This document shows positions 52,034 to 61,238 of a DNA stretch of 64,000 bases, piece by piece. This stretch comes from Acidobacteriota bacterium (GTDB lineage Bacteria; Acidobacteriota; Terriglobia; Terriglobales; Acidobacteriaceae). Position 1 is the first letter of the stretch. Every line of letters begins with the position of its first letter. The stretch is from the NCBI GenBank assembly GCA_021780075.1, contig JAJXZL010000046.1:1-64000 (forward strand). Reading direction: 5' to 3'. The position numbers and the translations under genes were made by a program. Under the pieces are notes generated by a model, which ran no database searches, was not told the origin of the DNA, and worked only from the letters and a program-made list of their open reading frames with translations.

Positions 52034-54133
52034 ATGCGTCTCCGTTTTTCCTTGGCTTCATTGGTTTTGTTGTGCGCCGCAGCCGGCGCGGTAGCACAAA
52101 CTTCAGCCGCGCCCACCTGTGCTGACCTGCACCTGGTCCCTGCGCCGCGCGAGTGCACGGCGGTCGCAACCATTACTGTTGGCGAGTCCGGCGTGAGTCT
52201 CGTCTACGAGAAGAATGCCGACGATGAATTCGCGGCAAAGGATCTCGAAGAGACAATCAAGGCCCGCGGCATGAGCCATGCCCAGCACAATGCGCCCGTC
52301 ATTCGTCTGGAGCGCGCGGAAAGCGGCGTTGCCAAAGCGCTGCTCGCGCACCATCACCTCACCTTTGACCCGGCCATGCATGACGAGGGCTACATGATCG
52401 TGCCCGACGACGTGCGCGGCCTTGCCGTTATTGCGGAATCCTCCGCCGGCATCTTCTACGGCGCGCAGACGGTCAAGCAGTTGCTGCGCGGCTCGGGAAA
52501 AAGCGCCGTCCTGCTCGCGCCCACCCTGCGCGACTGGCCCGCCATGGCCGATCGCGGAGTCTCCGACGACTGGTCGCGTGGCCCGCTGCCCAACATGGAC
52601 TTCCTCAAGCGCGAAATTCGTACTCTCGCAGCGTATAAAGTCAACATCTTCTCGCCCTACTTCGAACACACATTCGCCTACTCCAGCTCCCCCGTCGCGG
52701 CCTTTCCCGGCGGCGCCATGACGCCCGACGAAGCCCGCGAAATGGTCGCCTACGCCGCCCAGTACCACATCACCATCCTCCCTGAGCAGGAGTCCTTCGG
52801 CCATCTCCATCACGTCCTGAAATTCGATGAGTACTCGCCCCTCGGCGAAACGCCCCACGGCTCCGTCCTCGCGCCCGGAGACCCCGGCACGCTGCCCCTC
52901 ATTTCCAGTTGGTTCGCCGATCTCGCCAAAGTCTTCCCCGGCCCCTACGCACACATCGGTGCCGATGAAACATTCGAGCTCGGTCTTGGCCGCACACGCG
53001 ACGAGGTGCAGCAGAAGGGGCTCAACACCGTCTACCTCGACTTCCTCACGCGCATCCATTCCGCGCTCGCGCCCTATCACAAGCAGCTCCTGTTCTGGGG
53101 AGACATCGCCGTCAAGTCGCCGGAACTCGTCGGTACGCTGCCCAAGGACATGATCGCCGTGCCCTGGCGCTATGACGCCGAGCCGGATTTCACGCCCCTC
53201 ATTCTGCCTTTCACCAAGGCCGGTCTCCAAACCTGGGTTGCCCCCGGCGTCAACAATTGGAATCGTGTCTACCCCAACAACAATGAGGCTCTAGGCAACA
53301 TCCGCGCCTTCGTCCGCGACGGCCAGAAGCTCGGCGCAACCGGCATGCTCAACACCATCTGGAACGACGATGGCGAAGGCATCTTCGATGAAAACTGGTT
53401 CGGCGTGCTCTTCGGCGCGGCGGCAGGCTGGCAACAGGGCGAAAGCTCCGAGCTGGCTTTCACCGCATCCTATGGGCTGGCCTTCCACAACGACGCAACC
53501 GGCAAAATCGACGAGGCGCAGCGGCAACTTATGGCCGCCCACACCGTGCTCCACAATGCCGGGCTCGATGATGTGGAGGACCGCTATTTCTGGATCGACC
53601 CATTCTCGCCGCAGGGTCAGCAGGTCAGCGCAAAGCTCCTTCCTGTCGCCACAGAGATGCGCCTCGACGCCGAGCGTGCCATCACCCTCATTGCCCAGGC
53701 GCGCGACGCTGCAAAGCTTGAAAATCCTGAGGCCCTCGACGCCATGGAACTCGGTGCCCGCCGCATCGACTTCATCGGCCTCAAGTTTGAGGAGGCCGCG
53801 GAGTGCGCCTCCATCTACAGTCAGGCCCGCGCTCTCGTCAGTGACAAGACTCGCTGGGATGAAGTCTCCGAGATGCTTTGGACCATCGGCTCCAACAACG
53901 GAAAGATGCAGGACATGCGCGACGGCTACACGCAGCTCGGCCAGCTATTCTCTGACGCGTGGATGCGCGACAACCGGCCCTACTGGCTCGCCAATAATCA
54001 GGCCCGCTACGATCGCGCCGCGCAGCTCTGGATAGGCCGCGGCGAGCAGTGGCAACTGGTCATCAACCACTGGCGGGAGACGCGTACACTTCCACCAGCC
54101 AGCGAAGTCGGCCTGCCCGAGCCAGCCAAATAA
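52034..54133 (+). CDS. Secreted beta-N-acetylhexosaminidase (GH20)
   Basis: 699 aa. Signal peptide about 1-21 (after AVAQ). An N-terminal beta-sandwich domain typical of GH20 (about 30-160, GIFYGAQTVKQLL) leads into the TIM barrel. Catalytic pair Asp-Glu in AHIGADETFELG at about residues 311-312, the expected substrate-assisted motif H-x-G-x-D-E. It removes terminal GlcNAc or GalNAc from chitin or glycans outside the cytoplasm. The C-terminal helical region (about 500-690) is longer than in short GH20 enzymes. GGGAGAG precedes the ATG at 52034; the upstream TTG is rejected. Confidence 0.9.
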   Translation: MRLRFSLASLVLLCAAAGAVAQTSAAPTCADLHLVPAPRECTAVATITVGESGVSLVYEKNADDEFAAKDLEETIKARGMSHAQHNAPVIRLERAESGVAKALLAHHHLTFDPAMHDEGYMIVPDDVRGLAVIAESSAGIFYGAQTVKQLLRGSGKSAVLLAPTLRDWPAMADRGVSDDWSRGPLPNMDFLKREIRTLAAYKVNIFSPYFEHTFAYSSSPVAAFPGGAMTPDEAREMVAYAAQYHITILPEQESFGHLHHVLKFDEYSPLGETPHGSVLAPGDPGTLPLISSWFADLAKVFPGPYAHIGADETFELGLGRTRDEVQQKGLNTVYLDFLTRIHSALAPYHKQLLFWGDIAVKSPELVGTLPKDMIAVPWRYDAEPDFTPLILPFTKAGLQTWVAPGVNNWNRVYPNNNEALGNIRAFVRDGQKLGATGMLNTIWNDDGEGIFDENWFGVLFGAAAGWQQGESSELAFTASYGLAFHNDATGKIDEAQRQLMAAHTVLHNAGLDDVEDRYFWIDPFSPQGQQVSAKLLPVATEMRLDAERAITLIAQARDAAKLENPEALDAMELGARRIDFIGLKFEEAAECASIYSQARALVSDKTRWDEVSEMLWTIGSNNGKMQDMRDGYTQLGQLFSDAWMRDNRPYWLANNQARYDRAAQLWIGRGEQWQLVINHWRETRTLPPASEVGLPEPAK

Positions 54134-54186
54134 TCCAGGCCCTGCCTCAGCGCAGGCACTCCGCCCTCGCTCAGCCCATCACCTCC

Positions 54187-54229
54187 GTGCCCCATCCTGG
54201 ACGCGTTCTTCGCGGAAAGGATGGGGCAC
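54187..54229. repeat. REP-like palindrome, copy 3
   Basis: GTGCCCCATCCT pairs perfectly with AGGATGGGGCAC, with an inner CGCG/CGCG stem. Confidence 0.7.
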
Positions 54230-54458
54230 GGGATGACCTCCCGAATTTTTCTCCGCCCGGTTTGCAGAGTTTTTCCCCTCAATCCCGCACAATGGAATTG
54301 GGTGAGTAGAAATCCGCTCGGTCTGCACCACCGGTCAGTACCCCCCTACCCCCCCTTTTGCATTTATTATGATTTTCCACAAGAAGTTTGCAGATCATTT
54401 CGGCGAGCGGCCGACGCGCTCACTCTTTAGCTCAAGCCAGACTTACCACAAGCTCTTT

Positions 54459-54493
54459 GCCAGATTCTTTGCGTAATGCGTAAAGAATCTGGC
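54459..54493. repeat. Long inverted repeat upstream of the methyltransferase gene
   Basis: GCCAGATTCTTTGCG and CGTAAAGAATCTGGC pair across 5 bases with one mismatch. There is no T-run. Its position, about 90 bases before the next ATG, suggests an operator or stable leader hairpin. Confidence 0.6.
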
Positions 54494-54581
54494 ACAACGG
54501 TACGATTCAATGAAGTCGATGCCGGTAATGGAGATTCTGGTCTCTATCGCTGGCAAGCCCACAAAGGAGTTTTCCCCAACG

Positions 54582-55724
54582 ATGAGCAATGCCGCGGATT
54601 TGGCAAAAAGAAAAGCAAAGCGTTTGGCGAAGAGGGCAATCTCTGTGTGCCAGTCAACATGGCTTGCTTATCCCAAAAGAGTTCAATGCAATATCTGCGG
54701 ATGGACGGGACGCCACTTTCTAACGAGCTACTGGCACGAGCGGACAAATTGCCCCGCCTGCCACACCGGCATTCGGCACAGGCTTCCGTTTGCGGCCCTG
54801 CAAAACTCCGACCAGCTTTACTCTGACAGGATCATTCGTGGCAAAAGGGTCTTGCATTTTGCTCCGGAAACCATTCTCACTCCCCTGATTCAAAGAATCG
54901 CCGCAGCCTATGTCACAGCCGACTTCCTGCGGACCGATTGCGATGCCCAACTTGATCTGTCCGATATGCCGCAGATTAAGAATGAGAGCTTTGACGTTGT
55001 GATAGCTTTCGATGTCCTCGAACATGTGCCGGATTACCAGCGAGCTCTTGAAGAAATCCGCAGAGTCCTTTCGCCGGGAGGCTATGCGATTCTCACGGTT
55101 CCCCAGAAAGACAATCTATCGGTTACTTATGAAGATCCATCCATCGTTGAGGAAGAAGACAGACTCAAGCACTTTGGACAAAGGGATCACCTTCGCATCT
55201 TTGGAGAAGATTTTTCTGGCACAGTCGAAAGCAAGGGATTCGCTGTAACTGTCGTTGACGAATCCAGTTTTTCTAAAGAACTGCAAGAAAGGCATGTTCT
55301 TTTCCCGCCAAAGCTTTCCATGAATCCCCTGGCCACAAATTATCGAAAAGTCTTTTTTGCCAGAAATCTTCTCTTGGGCCGGCGGCGCATTAGGCGGCCG
55401 ACTCGCTTACCGACTGGCTCAACCCAGACCCAACATAGCCCCTCGTACTCTCGATCCTTTCCGCTTCCTTTTTTGCCGAATGGTCTGAGACTGCTGTTCG
55501 CTCTCTGCAATCATTCCTCCACATTGACTCAGAGCAGATCTACGGTTCTCTCCTTGCAAACCCGCAGCGATTCACACCCGGCTTCCCATCTGCATGGAAA
55601 ATCCCGGCCCGCTCAAGCGCAGCATTGCTCAACACGAATCGGCGCTTCGTGTCTCCAAAACTCGAAGCGGCCCGCAGATCGAAATCTGCAGGCCGCTTCG
55701 TCTCTCGTTCGTGCCGGATTCTAG
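54582..55724 (+). CDS. Zinc-ribbon SAM-dependent methyltransferase with anomalous C-terminal tail
   Basis: 380 aa. Residues about 38-65 carry paired cysteines (CNICGWTG...CPACHTG), a rubredoxin-like ribbon. The methyltransferase core follows: GKRVLHFAPETILTPL (SAM entry), DVVIAFDVLEHVPDYQRALEEIRRVLSPGGYAILTVPQK, ATNYRKVFFARNL. Homology seems to end near residue 267 (about 55380). The last about 110 residues are low-complexity and Ser/Arg/Pro-rich and look like non-coding sequence read through to a stop that overlaps the GH3 gene, so the real protein may have lost its stop by frameshift. The ATG at 54582 has AAAGGAG 12 bases upstream, better than earlier ATGs. Base composition is more A/T-rich than in neighbours, suggesting transfer. 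Confidence 0.75.
   Translation: MSNAADLAKRKAKRLAKRAISVCQSTWLAYPKRVQCNICGWTGRHFLTSYWHERTNCPACHTGIRHRLPFAALQNSDQLYSDRIIRGKRVLHFAPETILTPLIQRIAAAYVTADFLRTDCDAQLDLSDMPQIKNESFDVVIAFDVLEHVPDYQRALEEIRRVLSPGGYAILTVPQKDNLSVTYEDPSIVEEEDRLKHFGQRDHLRIFGEDFSGTVESKGFAVTVVDESSFSKELQERHVLFPPKLSMNPLATNYRKVFFARNLLLGRRRIRRPTRLPTGSTQTQHSPSYSRSFPLPFLPNGLRLLFALCNHSSTLTQSRSTVLSLQTRSDSHPASHLHGKSRPAQAQHCSTRIGASCLQNSKRPADRNLQAASSLVRAGF
55663..55700 (-). terminator. Stem-loop downstream of the GH3 gene
   Basis: CGAAGCGGCC-GCAGAT-CGAA-ATCTGC-GGCCGCTTCG: two stacked perfect stems capped by a CGAA tetraloop. On the minus strand it is followed by AGTTTTGG, a short T-tract. It lies 20 bases past the GH3 stop. Confidence 0.75.
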
Positions 55725-58297
55725 CGCAGCGTCACATCCGCCTGCAGCGGCGTGTTTTCGCTGGAGTTGCCCACGCGCACCACAAACTTGCCTGGGTCGA
55801 TCTTCCAGTTGTGGGTTGACTCATCCCAGTAGCTGAAAGCGCGCGCGTCCAGTTCAACGGTGATGTTCTTGATCTCGCCGGGGTTCAGGCTCACCTTCTT
55901 GAAGCCTTTCAGCTCGCGTTCCGGCCGCTGCACCGTAGCCGATGGGTCAGAGACGTACACCTGCGCCACCTCCGCTCCGGCAACCTTGCCCGTGTTGGTC
56001 ACGTTGAAGCTCACGGCAACCGTGGACCCGGACTTCGCCGTCGCCGGTGCAACAAGTTTCGAGAAGCCAAACGTGGTGTAGCTCAACCCATAGCCAAACG
56101 GGTACAGCGGATGCTTGCCCGTCGTGGTCCAGTAGCGGTAGCCCACCATCAGCTTGTCCTCATACTTGACGTGCGGGATCGTGTCGATGCGGGTGGGGTG
56201 GCCAATCTCATGCACTTCCAGCTTGGTGTCCGCGCCCGGTATCGGGTAGTAGTCCTTGTACGACGGGTTATCTTCCCAGTTCCGGTCAAAGCTGACAGGC
56301 AGCCTGCCCTCGGGGTTGTGCTTGCCAAATAGCACCTCCGCAACAGCCGTTCCGCCTTCCTGGCCGGGATACCAGTTGTGGAGCAGCGCGGGCACCTTAT
56401 CCAGCCAGCGCCGCGTATCCACTGCGCCGCCGGCGGTGAGGGTGACGATCGTGCGCGGATTGGCCGCGGCCACAGCCTCGATCAGCGCGTCCTGACCCCA
56501 CGGCAGCGTGAAGGTGCGGTCAAGACCCTCGCTTTCGGTCTGCGGACTGAAGCCCACCGCAACAACGGCCACGTCCGCAGCGGAGGCAAACTTCTTCACG
56601 TCCGCTGGGATCATGTCTGCTTCATTCAGGATGCCGAGGCCAAAGCGATTTCCTGCAAAGCCCGGCAGGTAGTCGGCGACCACGTTGATGGTTTGGCCGG
56701 CTGTCAGGTCCAAAGTGGCGGATTCGGGATGCTGGCCCTCGAACTGCACCTGCCCGATAACCTGCTTGCCGTCCACCATCACCTTGTAGTGGTCGCTGCC
56801 CGAGGCTGCGGCCAAGATCAGATATTTGCCGGCCTTGGTTGCCTTGTATGCGGCGGTGTAGCGAATGCTGCGCGGAGACTTGTCAGCCGCTCCCCACCAC
56901 TCCCGCTTGTACGACGCGATTTTGTCCTCGCTGGCCGTCTCCGGCGCGCCGGTGAAGTCCTTGCTCGGATAGGTGGCTGCTTTCACACCACCCTCCCATT
57001 GTGTGCGCCAGAAAACTTCATTCATCTCCGGCAGCCCCCGCGCGTAGAGCACATGTACGTTGGAGCCCAGCAAGTTGGCGATGCCGGTAACCATGCTGAC
57101 CGGTTCAAAGGCAGTTGCTTCAGAAGACCCGCCGCCGCCGGGTATGGCAGGCCAGGCGTCAGGGCCGATGATGGCGATGGTTTTGATTTTGGCTGGGTCG
57201 AGCGGAAGGATACTGCCTTCGTTCTTAAGCAGCGTCAGGCTTTCCAGGGCACCCTGCAGAGCCACGGGGCGGTCAGCCACGGAATAGGTGGATTCCGCCA
57301 GGTCCAACTGCGGGCGGTCGGTGAATCCATAGCGCAGCTCAGTGCGCAGCAGACGCAGTACTTTGTCGTCAATCGTGGATTCCTTCACAGCGCCGGCCTT
57401 GATCGCCGGCAGCAGGGTTGCTGCGTTCATGAAGCGCGGCGAGGGCATTTCCAGGTCCAGACCGTTATTGGCAGCGGCCACGCCGTCATAGGTGGCGTCC
57501 CAGTCCGACATCAGCACGCCCTTGAAGCCCCACTCGTCCTTCAGAACCTTGACGTTGAGAAAGTTGTTCTGGGTGGCGTGGGAACCGTTGATCAGGTTAT
57601 AGGAGTCCATCACCGCATCCACATGACCCTTGGTCACCGCCGCTTCAAACGCGGGCAGGTAGATCTCGCGCATCGTGCGCTCGTCCGCTTCCACGTCCAC
57701 GTTGTGGCGGTTGTACTCCTGGTTATTCAGCGCGTAGTGCTTCACCGTGGCAATCACGCCCTGGGACTCTACGCCTTCAATATAGGGGACAACGAGGGCA
57801 GAGTTGAGGTAGGGGTCTTCGGAGAGATACTCGAAGTTGCGACCGCTGACCGGCGAGCGGGCAATGTTGACCCCCGGTCCGAGCAGGAAGTTTACGCCAC
57901 GGGCACGGGCATCCTTGCCCAGGCTTGCGCCCAGCTTGCGCGCAAAGTCTGTATCCCAGGTGGCGGCAAGGGCCACGCCGCCTGCATAGGCTGTGGTTGG
58001 TCCCCAGGTGCGCACGCCGACCGAGGCATCCGACATTTTGAACTGGGGCAGGTCGATGACCGGCTCTGCGTGGGTAAACATGCTGTCCACGCCGCCAATC
58101 AGCTCAATTTTCTGGTCGAGGGTCAGTTTGGACAGCAGTGCGCGAGCCTGTGCCTCAATTGCAGGCGAGTCCGGCCTGGGAGCCTGGGCTGCTGCCTGCA
58201 GGGCCGAGGCGGCCAGGAATGCCAGCAGGAGCGGAACCATGCATGCCATTTTGATTGACAAAAACGATTGAGCACCGGGATTCAATGTGTTTTTCAT
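55721..58297 (-). CDS. Secreted GH3 beta-glucosidase with PA14 domain
   Basis: 858 aa. Hydrophobic signal (about 17-38, ending QAAAQA). GH3 N-terminal barrel (about 55-330): NFEYLSEDPYLNSALV, IATVKHYALNNQEYNR, nucleophile Asp in GVLMSDWDATYDG near residue 263. The GH3 C-terminal domain is split by a PA14-like insertion (about 425-570: KATKAGKYLILAAASGSDHYKVMVDGKQVIG). After that come FSPQTESEGLDRTFTLPWGQDALIEAV, LLHNWYPGQEGGTAVAEVLFG and a C-terminal fibronectin-III-like domain. It probably hydrolyses beta-glucosides from cellulose or related glycans in the periplasm. It is convergent with the methyltransferase frame, overlapping by 4 bases. No clear ribosome binding site; an ATG 16 codons on is an alternative start. 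Confidence 0.93.
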   Translation of the reverse strand: MKNTLNPGAQSFLSIKMACMVPLLLAFLAASALQAAAQAPRPDSPAIEAQARALLSKLTLDQKIELIGGVDSMFTHAEPVIDLPQFKMSDASVGVRTWGPTTAYAGGVALAATWDTDFARKLGASLGKDARARGVNFLLGPGVNIARSPVSGRNFEYLSEDPYLNSALVVPYIEGVESQGVIATVKHYALNNQEYNRHNVDVEADERTMREIYLPAFEAAVTKGHVDAVMDSYNLINGSHATQNNFLNVKVLKDEWGFKGVLMSDWDATYDGVAAANNGLDLEMPSPRFMNAATLLPAIKAGAVKESTIDDKVLRLLRTELRYGFTDRPQLDLAESTYSVADRPVALQGALESLTLLKNEGSILPLDPAKIKTIAIIGPDAWPAIPGGGGSSEATAFEPVSMVTGIANLLGSNVHVLYARGLPEMNEVFWRTQWEGGVKAATYPSKDFTGAPETASEDKIASYKREWWGAADKSPRSIRYTAAYKATKAGKYLILAAASGSDHYKVMVDGKQVIGQVQFEGQHPESATLDLTAGQTINVVADYLPGFAGNRFGLGILNEADMIPADVKKFASAADVAVVAVGFSPQTESEGLDRTFTLPWGQDALIEAVAAANPRTIVTLTAGGAVDTRRWLDKVPALLHNWYPGQEGGTAVAEVLFGKHNPEGRLPVSFDRNWEDNPSYKDYYPIPGADTKLEVHEIGHPTRIDTIPHVKYEDKLMVGYRYWTTTGKHPLYPFGYGLSYTTFGFSKLVAPATAKSGSTVAVSFNVTNTGKVAGAEVAQVYVSDPSATVQRPERELKGFKKVSLNPGEIKNITVELDARAFSYWDESTHNWKIDPGKFVVRVGNSSENTPLQADVTLR

Positions 58298-58630
58298 ATC
58301 GCGGCAAGGCTACCGCATTTGCCCTTTGCCTGTACACCGCGTTGATGCGTAACTTGTGTCCAATCAGGAAGCTCGGCAAAGACTCATGCGCGCCTTGAAG
58401 TCGGTATGTGATCTGAATCACAACGCGGGGTGAATCATGTCACTGCCCAGCCTGCGAAGGCGGGCGCAGACTCGGTATCCAATGGGCAGTCAGGCAGGGC
58501 GCCGCAAACGGCGTCGCGGCGTTTCCAAAGGAGCCGTCGCCGGCAACATCAGCTTCTGGCTTATGGGGAGCAGTGGGCCGTGCGGTCATATTTCTTTGGT
58601 AGATGCACTGCGGGGCGACGGGAGGCATCC
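58298..58630. other. Divergent promoter region of GH3 and usp genes
   Basis: Contains a CRP/FNR-like palindrome (58407-58422). No gene is supported. Confidence 0.5.
58407..58422. promoter_or_regulatory. CRP/FNR-type operator upstream of usp gene 1
   Basis: TGTGATCTGAATCACA: perfect palindrome with GTGAT-N4-ATCAC inside, fitting both CRP (TGTGA-N6-TCACA) and FNR-like spacing. Centre 58414.5, 216 bases before the ATG at 58631. Confidence 0.7.
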
Positions 58631-59536
58631 ATGAGCTTTGAATCCGGGTTGAAAACAATAGTTGTTGCGACGGATCTTGGTGACAGGTCCGGAGCTGCTT
58701 TGGAATATGCCCGCAAGCTCGCCTCGGCCTACGGCGCACGTATTGTTCTGGCGCATGGCATTGATCCGATGGATTACGCTGCAGTGCAATCCGTGCCTGG
58801 CCGCGTGCGGAGCAATTTGTCGGAGCAGGCCCGGGCTGTTCTGGAGCAGATGACCGCCGACCTGATTCGTGATGGAATCCACAGTCATTCTGAGGTTCGT
58901 CAGGGCGAAGTCACGCAGATGCTGCTGGATGTGACCCGCCAGTACAAGGCTGATCTGATTGTTATTGGAACCGAGGGGAAGCGCGGCGCAGGGCCTGTCG
59001 TGGTTGGTTCTGTTGCCGAGCAGCTAGTTCGCAAGGCGCCGTGCGCAGTGATGGCCGTGGCCGCGGACTGGAATGCTGGCCAGTTCCGGCCCACGCCAGG
59101 CGGACCGATCCTGCTGGCCATGGAGCGGAATGAAGCGACAAAGGCGGCTGTTGCTGCAGCCATGTCGCTTGCGGAGACCTTTCAGCGGACCCTGCTGGTG
59201 CTTCACGCACGCACAGCTGCCGAGGCTTCTTCCTTTTTGAATCCCTCGGCAACCAATCTTGAGGATTGCGGCATTCACGCGCGGGGGAACTGTCCCGTGC
59301 GCTGCATTGTGAAAGACGGCAAGCCAACAGATGTCGTAGCGGCGGCAATTGAGCTGTATCATCCGAGCGTTCTTGTGGTTGGGGTCAAACGCACCAGCCA
59401 GACGCCGGGACCGCATGGCACGGCTTTCACCTTGCTGGCACGGTCGCACGTCCCGGTGATATGCGTTCCACCGGACACCGTGGCAGACGCCGCAGCGCAG
59501 GAGACGAGTGCTCCCGTGGCGGTAAGCGAGTACTGA
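58631..59536 (+). CDS. Universal stress protein, two Usp domains
   Basis: 301 aa. Two tandem UspA domains. The first (about 8-140) has the ATP-binding pattern VIGTEGKRGAGPVVVGSVAEQL (G-x2-G-x9-G-S). The second (about 155-290) has VVGVKRTSQTPGPHGTAFTLLA with a weaker motif. Likely ATP-dependent stress adaptation, possibly hypoxia or starvation. The ATG at 58631 has GGGAGG at 6 bases; upstream extensions are rejected. Under the palindrome at 58407-58422. Confidence 0.93.
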   Translation: MSFESGLKTIVVATDLGDRSGAALEYARKLASAYGARIVLAHGIDPMDYAAVQSVPGRVRSNLSEQARAVLEQMTADLIRDGIHSHSEVRQGEVTQMLLDVTRQYKADLIVIGTEGKRGAGPVVVGSVAEQLVRKAPCAVMAVAADWNAGQFRPTPGGPILLAMERNEATKAAVAAAMSLAETFQRTLLVLHARTAAEASSFLNPSATNLEDCGIHARGNCPVRCIVKDGKPTDVVAAAIELYHPSVLVVGVKRTSQTPGPHGTAFTLLARSHVPVICVPPDTVADAAAQETSAPVAVSEY

Positions 59537-59583
59537 GACAGCGAAGAGGTGATTGCATCGGCAAGACGGCAGGCAGGTAGGGC

Positions 59584-59597
59584 GTGAGATATTTCAC
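59584..59597. promoter_or_regulatory. Possible third CRP/FNR-like half-palindrome
   Basis: GTGAGATATTTCAC: inverted repeat GTGA...TCAC with one mismatch (GTGAG versus GTGAA). It lies 185 bases before the cNMP-domain protein. Confidence 0.4.
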
Positions 59598-59781
59598 GGC
59601 TCCTGAATATGTTTTGGATTTGTAGTCATAGTATTGCTTGGCAGATTGGCAGGATATGAAGTCTGTTTCATCGCAGGGCCGCAATACAGGAGGCAATTGT
59701 CAGCAGGTGGTCAGCAGGTGGTCTGCGAGAGATGACCGCCACCGGAGCAGAGTTCGGGTGAAGGCAAGGAGAGACTCAACC

Positions 59782-60300
59782 ATGCAACCAGAGGCAAGAT
59801 CCGGACAAATGGAAGGTGCAGCGCCGCATCCGCTGGCAGAGCTGCTGGCTTGCCCGCCGGAGACCGGAAATCTGCTCAACGCCTCAGCCCAATGCATCGA
59901 CCTCGATGCGGGCGACACGGTATTTCATCAGGCCGCAGACTGTCGTGGACTGTATGTGGTTGTCTCAGGCCAGCTTGTGCGCAAAGCGGAGCGCAGGCAA
60001 GCACGGCTGATGCTGGGCTCAGTGAGAGCTGGGGACTTGGTGGAACTGGCAGCTGCGCTCGGTGATCGGCACCATACTTATACGCTTACTGCGATTACGC
60101 GCGTCTCACTGATGCTGCTGCCGATTGAGACGTTGAATCAGGCCTTCCAGGCACATCCGCCGCTGAGAATGCAGTTGCTTGAAGAACTGGCCCGCGAGGT
60201 CTCCCGCGCCTATAATGCATGCCGTGTCACGCGCATGGTGCGAATGCGCCGCAGTGGCGGCAGCGCTTCGGCGGGCATGAAAACTGAATGTTTACCCTGA
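59782..60300 (+). CDS. Cyclic-nucleotide-binding (Crp/Fnr-like) domain protein lacking a DNA-binding domain
   Basis: 172 aa. CRP-type beta-roll: IDLDAGDTVFHQAADCRGLYVVVSGQLV, LGSVRAGDLVELAAALGD, TLTAITRVSLMLLPIETLNQAF. The roll is followed by helix LLEELAREVSRAYNACRV, but the usual winged helix-turn-helix is absent. The acidic and Arg residues of the cAMP pocket are not all present. It could act by pairing with another regulator or binding a ligand only. AAGGAGAG precedes the ATG. Located between the usp gene and the FNR-type regulator. Confidence 0.78.
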   Translation: MQPEARSGQMEGAAPHPLAELLACPPETGNLLNASAQCIDLDAGDTVFHQAADCRGLYVVVSGQLVRKAERRQARLMLGSVRAGDLVELAAALGDRHHTYTLTAITRVSLMLLPIETLNQAFQAHPPLRMQLLEELAREVSRAYNACRVTRMVRMRRSGGSASAGMKTECLP

Positions 60301-60368
60301 CATTGCCCGCTGGAACAGAAGTCTGTTGCCGGGCGGATGGAGAGGGAAAATCCCTGCCTTGTGCCATG

Positions 60369-60387
60369 TAAAGTGCGATATACTTTA
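60369..60387. promoter_or_regulatory. Promoter of the FNR-type gene with overlapping inverted repeat
   Basis: TAAAGT (60369-60374) and ACTTTA (60382-60387) form an inverted repeat that overlaps a -10-like TATACT at 60379-60384. The predicted start is near 60391, about 17 bases before the ATG. This may be an autoregulatory site. Confidence 0.4.
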
Positions 60388-60407
60388 ACTTGATCTGCGG
60401 GAAAAGT

Positions 60408-61121
60408 ATGTCTGGAATCCATTCTCATCGCCCCCCGGAAGATTGTCTGAATTGTGAGCATCGCCATCTGCGGATGTTTTGCAATCTCACGCCTGAGGCG
60501 TTGCAGGACTACGACAGCATCGGCATAATGATGAGTCATGCCCGCGGCGCCAAATTGTTCTCAGAGGGCGATCAGGCGCGGAATGTCTTCATCATCTGTT
60601 TTGGCCAGGTAAAGATCTCCTCCACTTCTCGCGACGGCAAGACCATGATCCTGAAGATCGCCGGTCCCGGTGACGTGATGGGACTGAGCGCAGTGCTGGC
60701 AAATGTCCCCCATGAAGTAACCGCAGAAGCCATTGAGCCATGCCAGGTCAAGACTGTCCGCAAGCAGGAGTTCGTCGACTTCCTGGGCCGGCACGGCATC
60801 GCGAGCATGCACGCAGCGCAATCTCTTTCCGGAGAGTACCTTACGGTCTTCCACGATGCCAAGCGGCTGGCTCTTTCCGGCTCGGCTGCGGGGCGCTTGG
60901 CACGGTTGCTGCTGGACTGGGGTCGCTCGTCCGCCAACGGCAAGCCAGAGATCCGCTTCACCATGGCTCTGACGCACGAGGAGATCGCCCACATGGCGGG
61001 CACTTCGCGCGAAACTGTCACGCGGCTCCTCAATCAGTTCCGCCGCGACCAGTGGATTACCATCAAGGGCTCGAGCCTGACCATCGTCAAGCCCGAACAG
61101 CTTGAACGGCTCACCGCCTGA
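60408..61121 (+). CDS. FNR-type Crp-family regulator with four conserved cysteines
   Basis: 237 aa. N-terminal CLNCEHRHLRMFC gives cysteines 13, 16 and 25; a fourth Cys112 in IEPCQVKTV aligns with FNR Cys122. This is the arrangement that ligates an oxygen-labile [4Fe-4S] cluster, although the C16-C25 spacing (8 residues) differs from E. coli FNR (5). The beta-roll is at about 40-130. The DNA-binding helix THEEIAHMAGTSRETVTRLLNQFRRDQW carries ExxxR in the position of FNR Glu209/Arg213, so a TTGAT-N4-ATCAA-like site is expected. It probably controls the adjacent usp genes. A GCGGGAAAAG sequence precedes the ATG. Confidence 0.92.
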   Translation: MSGIHSHRPPEDCLNCEHRHLRMFCNLTPEALQDYDSIGIMMSHARGAKLFSEGDQARNVFIICFGQVKISSTSRDGKTMILKIAGPGDVMGLSAVLANVPHEVTAEAIEPCQVKTVRKQEFVDFLGRHGIASMHAAQSLSGEYLTVFHDAKRLALSGSAAGRLARLLLDWGRSSANGKPEIRFTMALTHEEIAHMAGTSRETVTRLLNQFRRDQWITIKGSSLTIVKPEQLERLTA

Positions 61122-61238
61122 TTTTTCCTTTTCTTTGTGCCTTCCAAACGCGACTGCTCAGCGGTGCGTTTAAACCGCAGTATTTCCCCTCAGAATTGAT
61201 TGCTTTCTTGCCGGTCCTGCAGCCTGCGCTCCCGTTTG

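Larger units (their letters stand above)
54134..54581. other. Intergenic region with composite repeat element (copy 3)
   Basis: No supported gene. REP-like palindrome at 54187-54229, then GGTTTGCAGAGTTTTTCCCC...CCGCACAAT near 54259-54292, a C-rich tract GTACCCCCCTACCCCCCC near 54338-54356, and GTTTGCAGATCATTTC near 54387-54402. A further palindrome lies at 54459-54493. Confidence 0.6.

Noticed and set aside
56378-58258. Rightward 626-codon open frame inside the GH3 gene
   Set aside because: Antisense to a complete GH3 enzyme, no domain; a composition effect.
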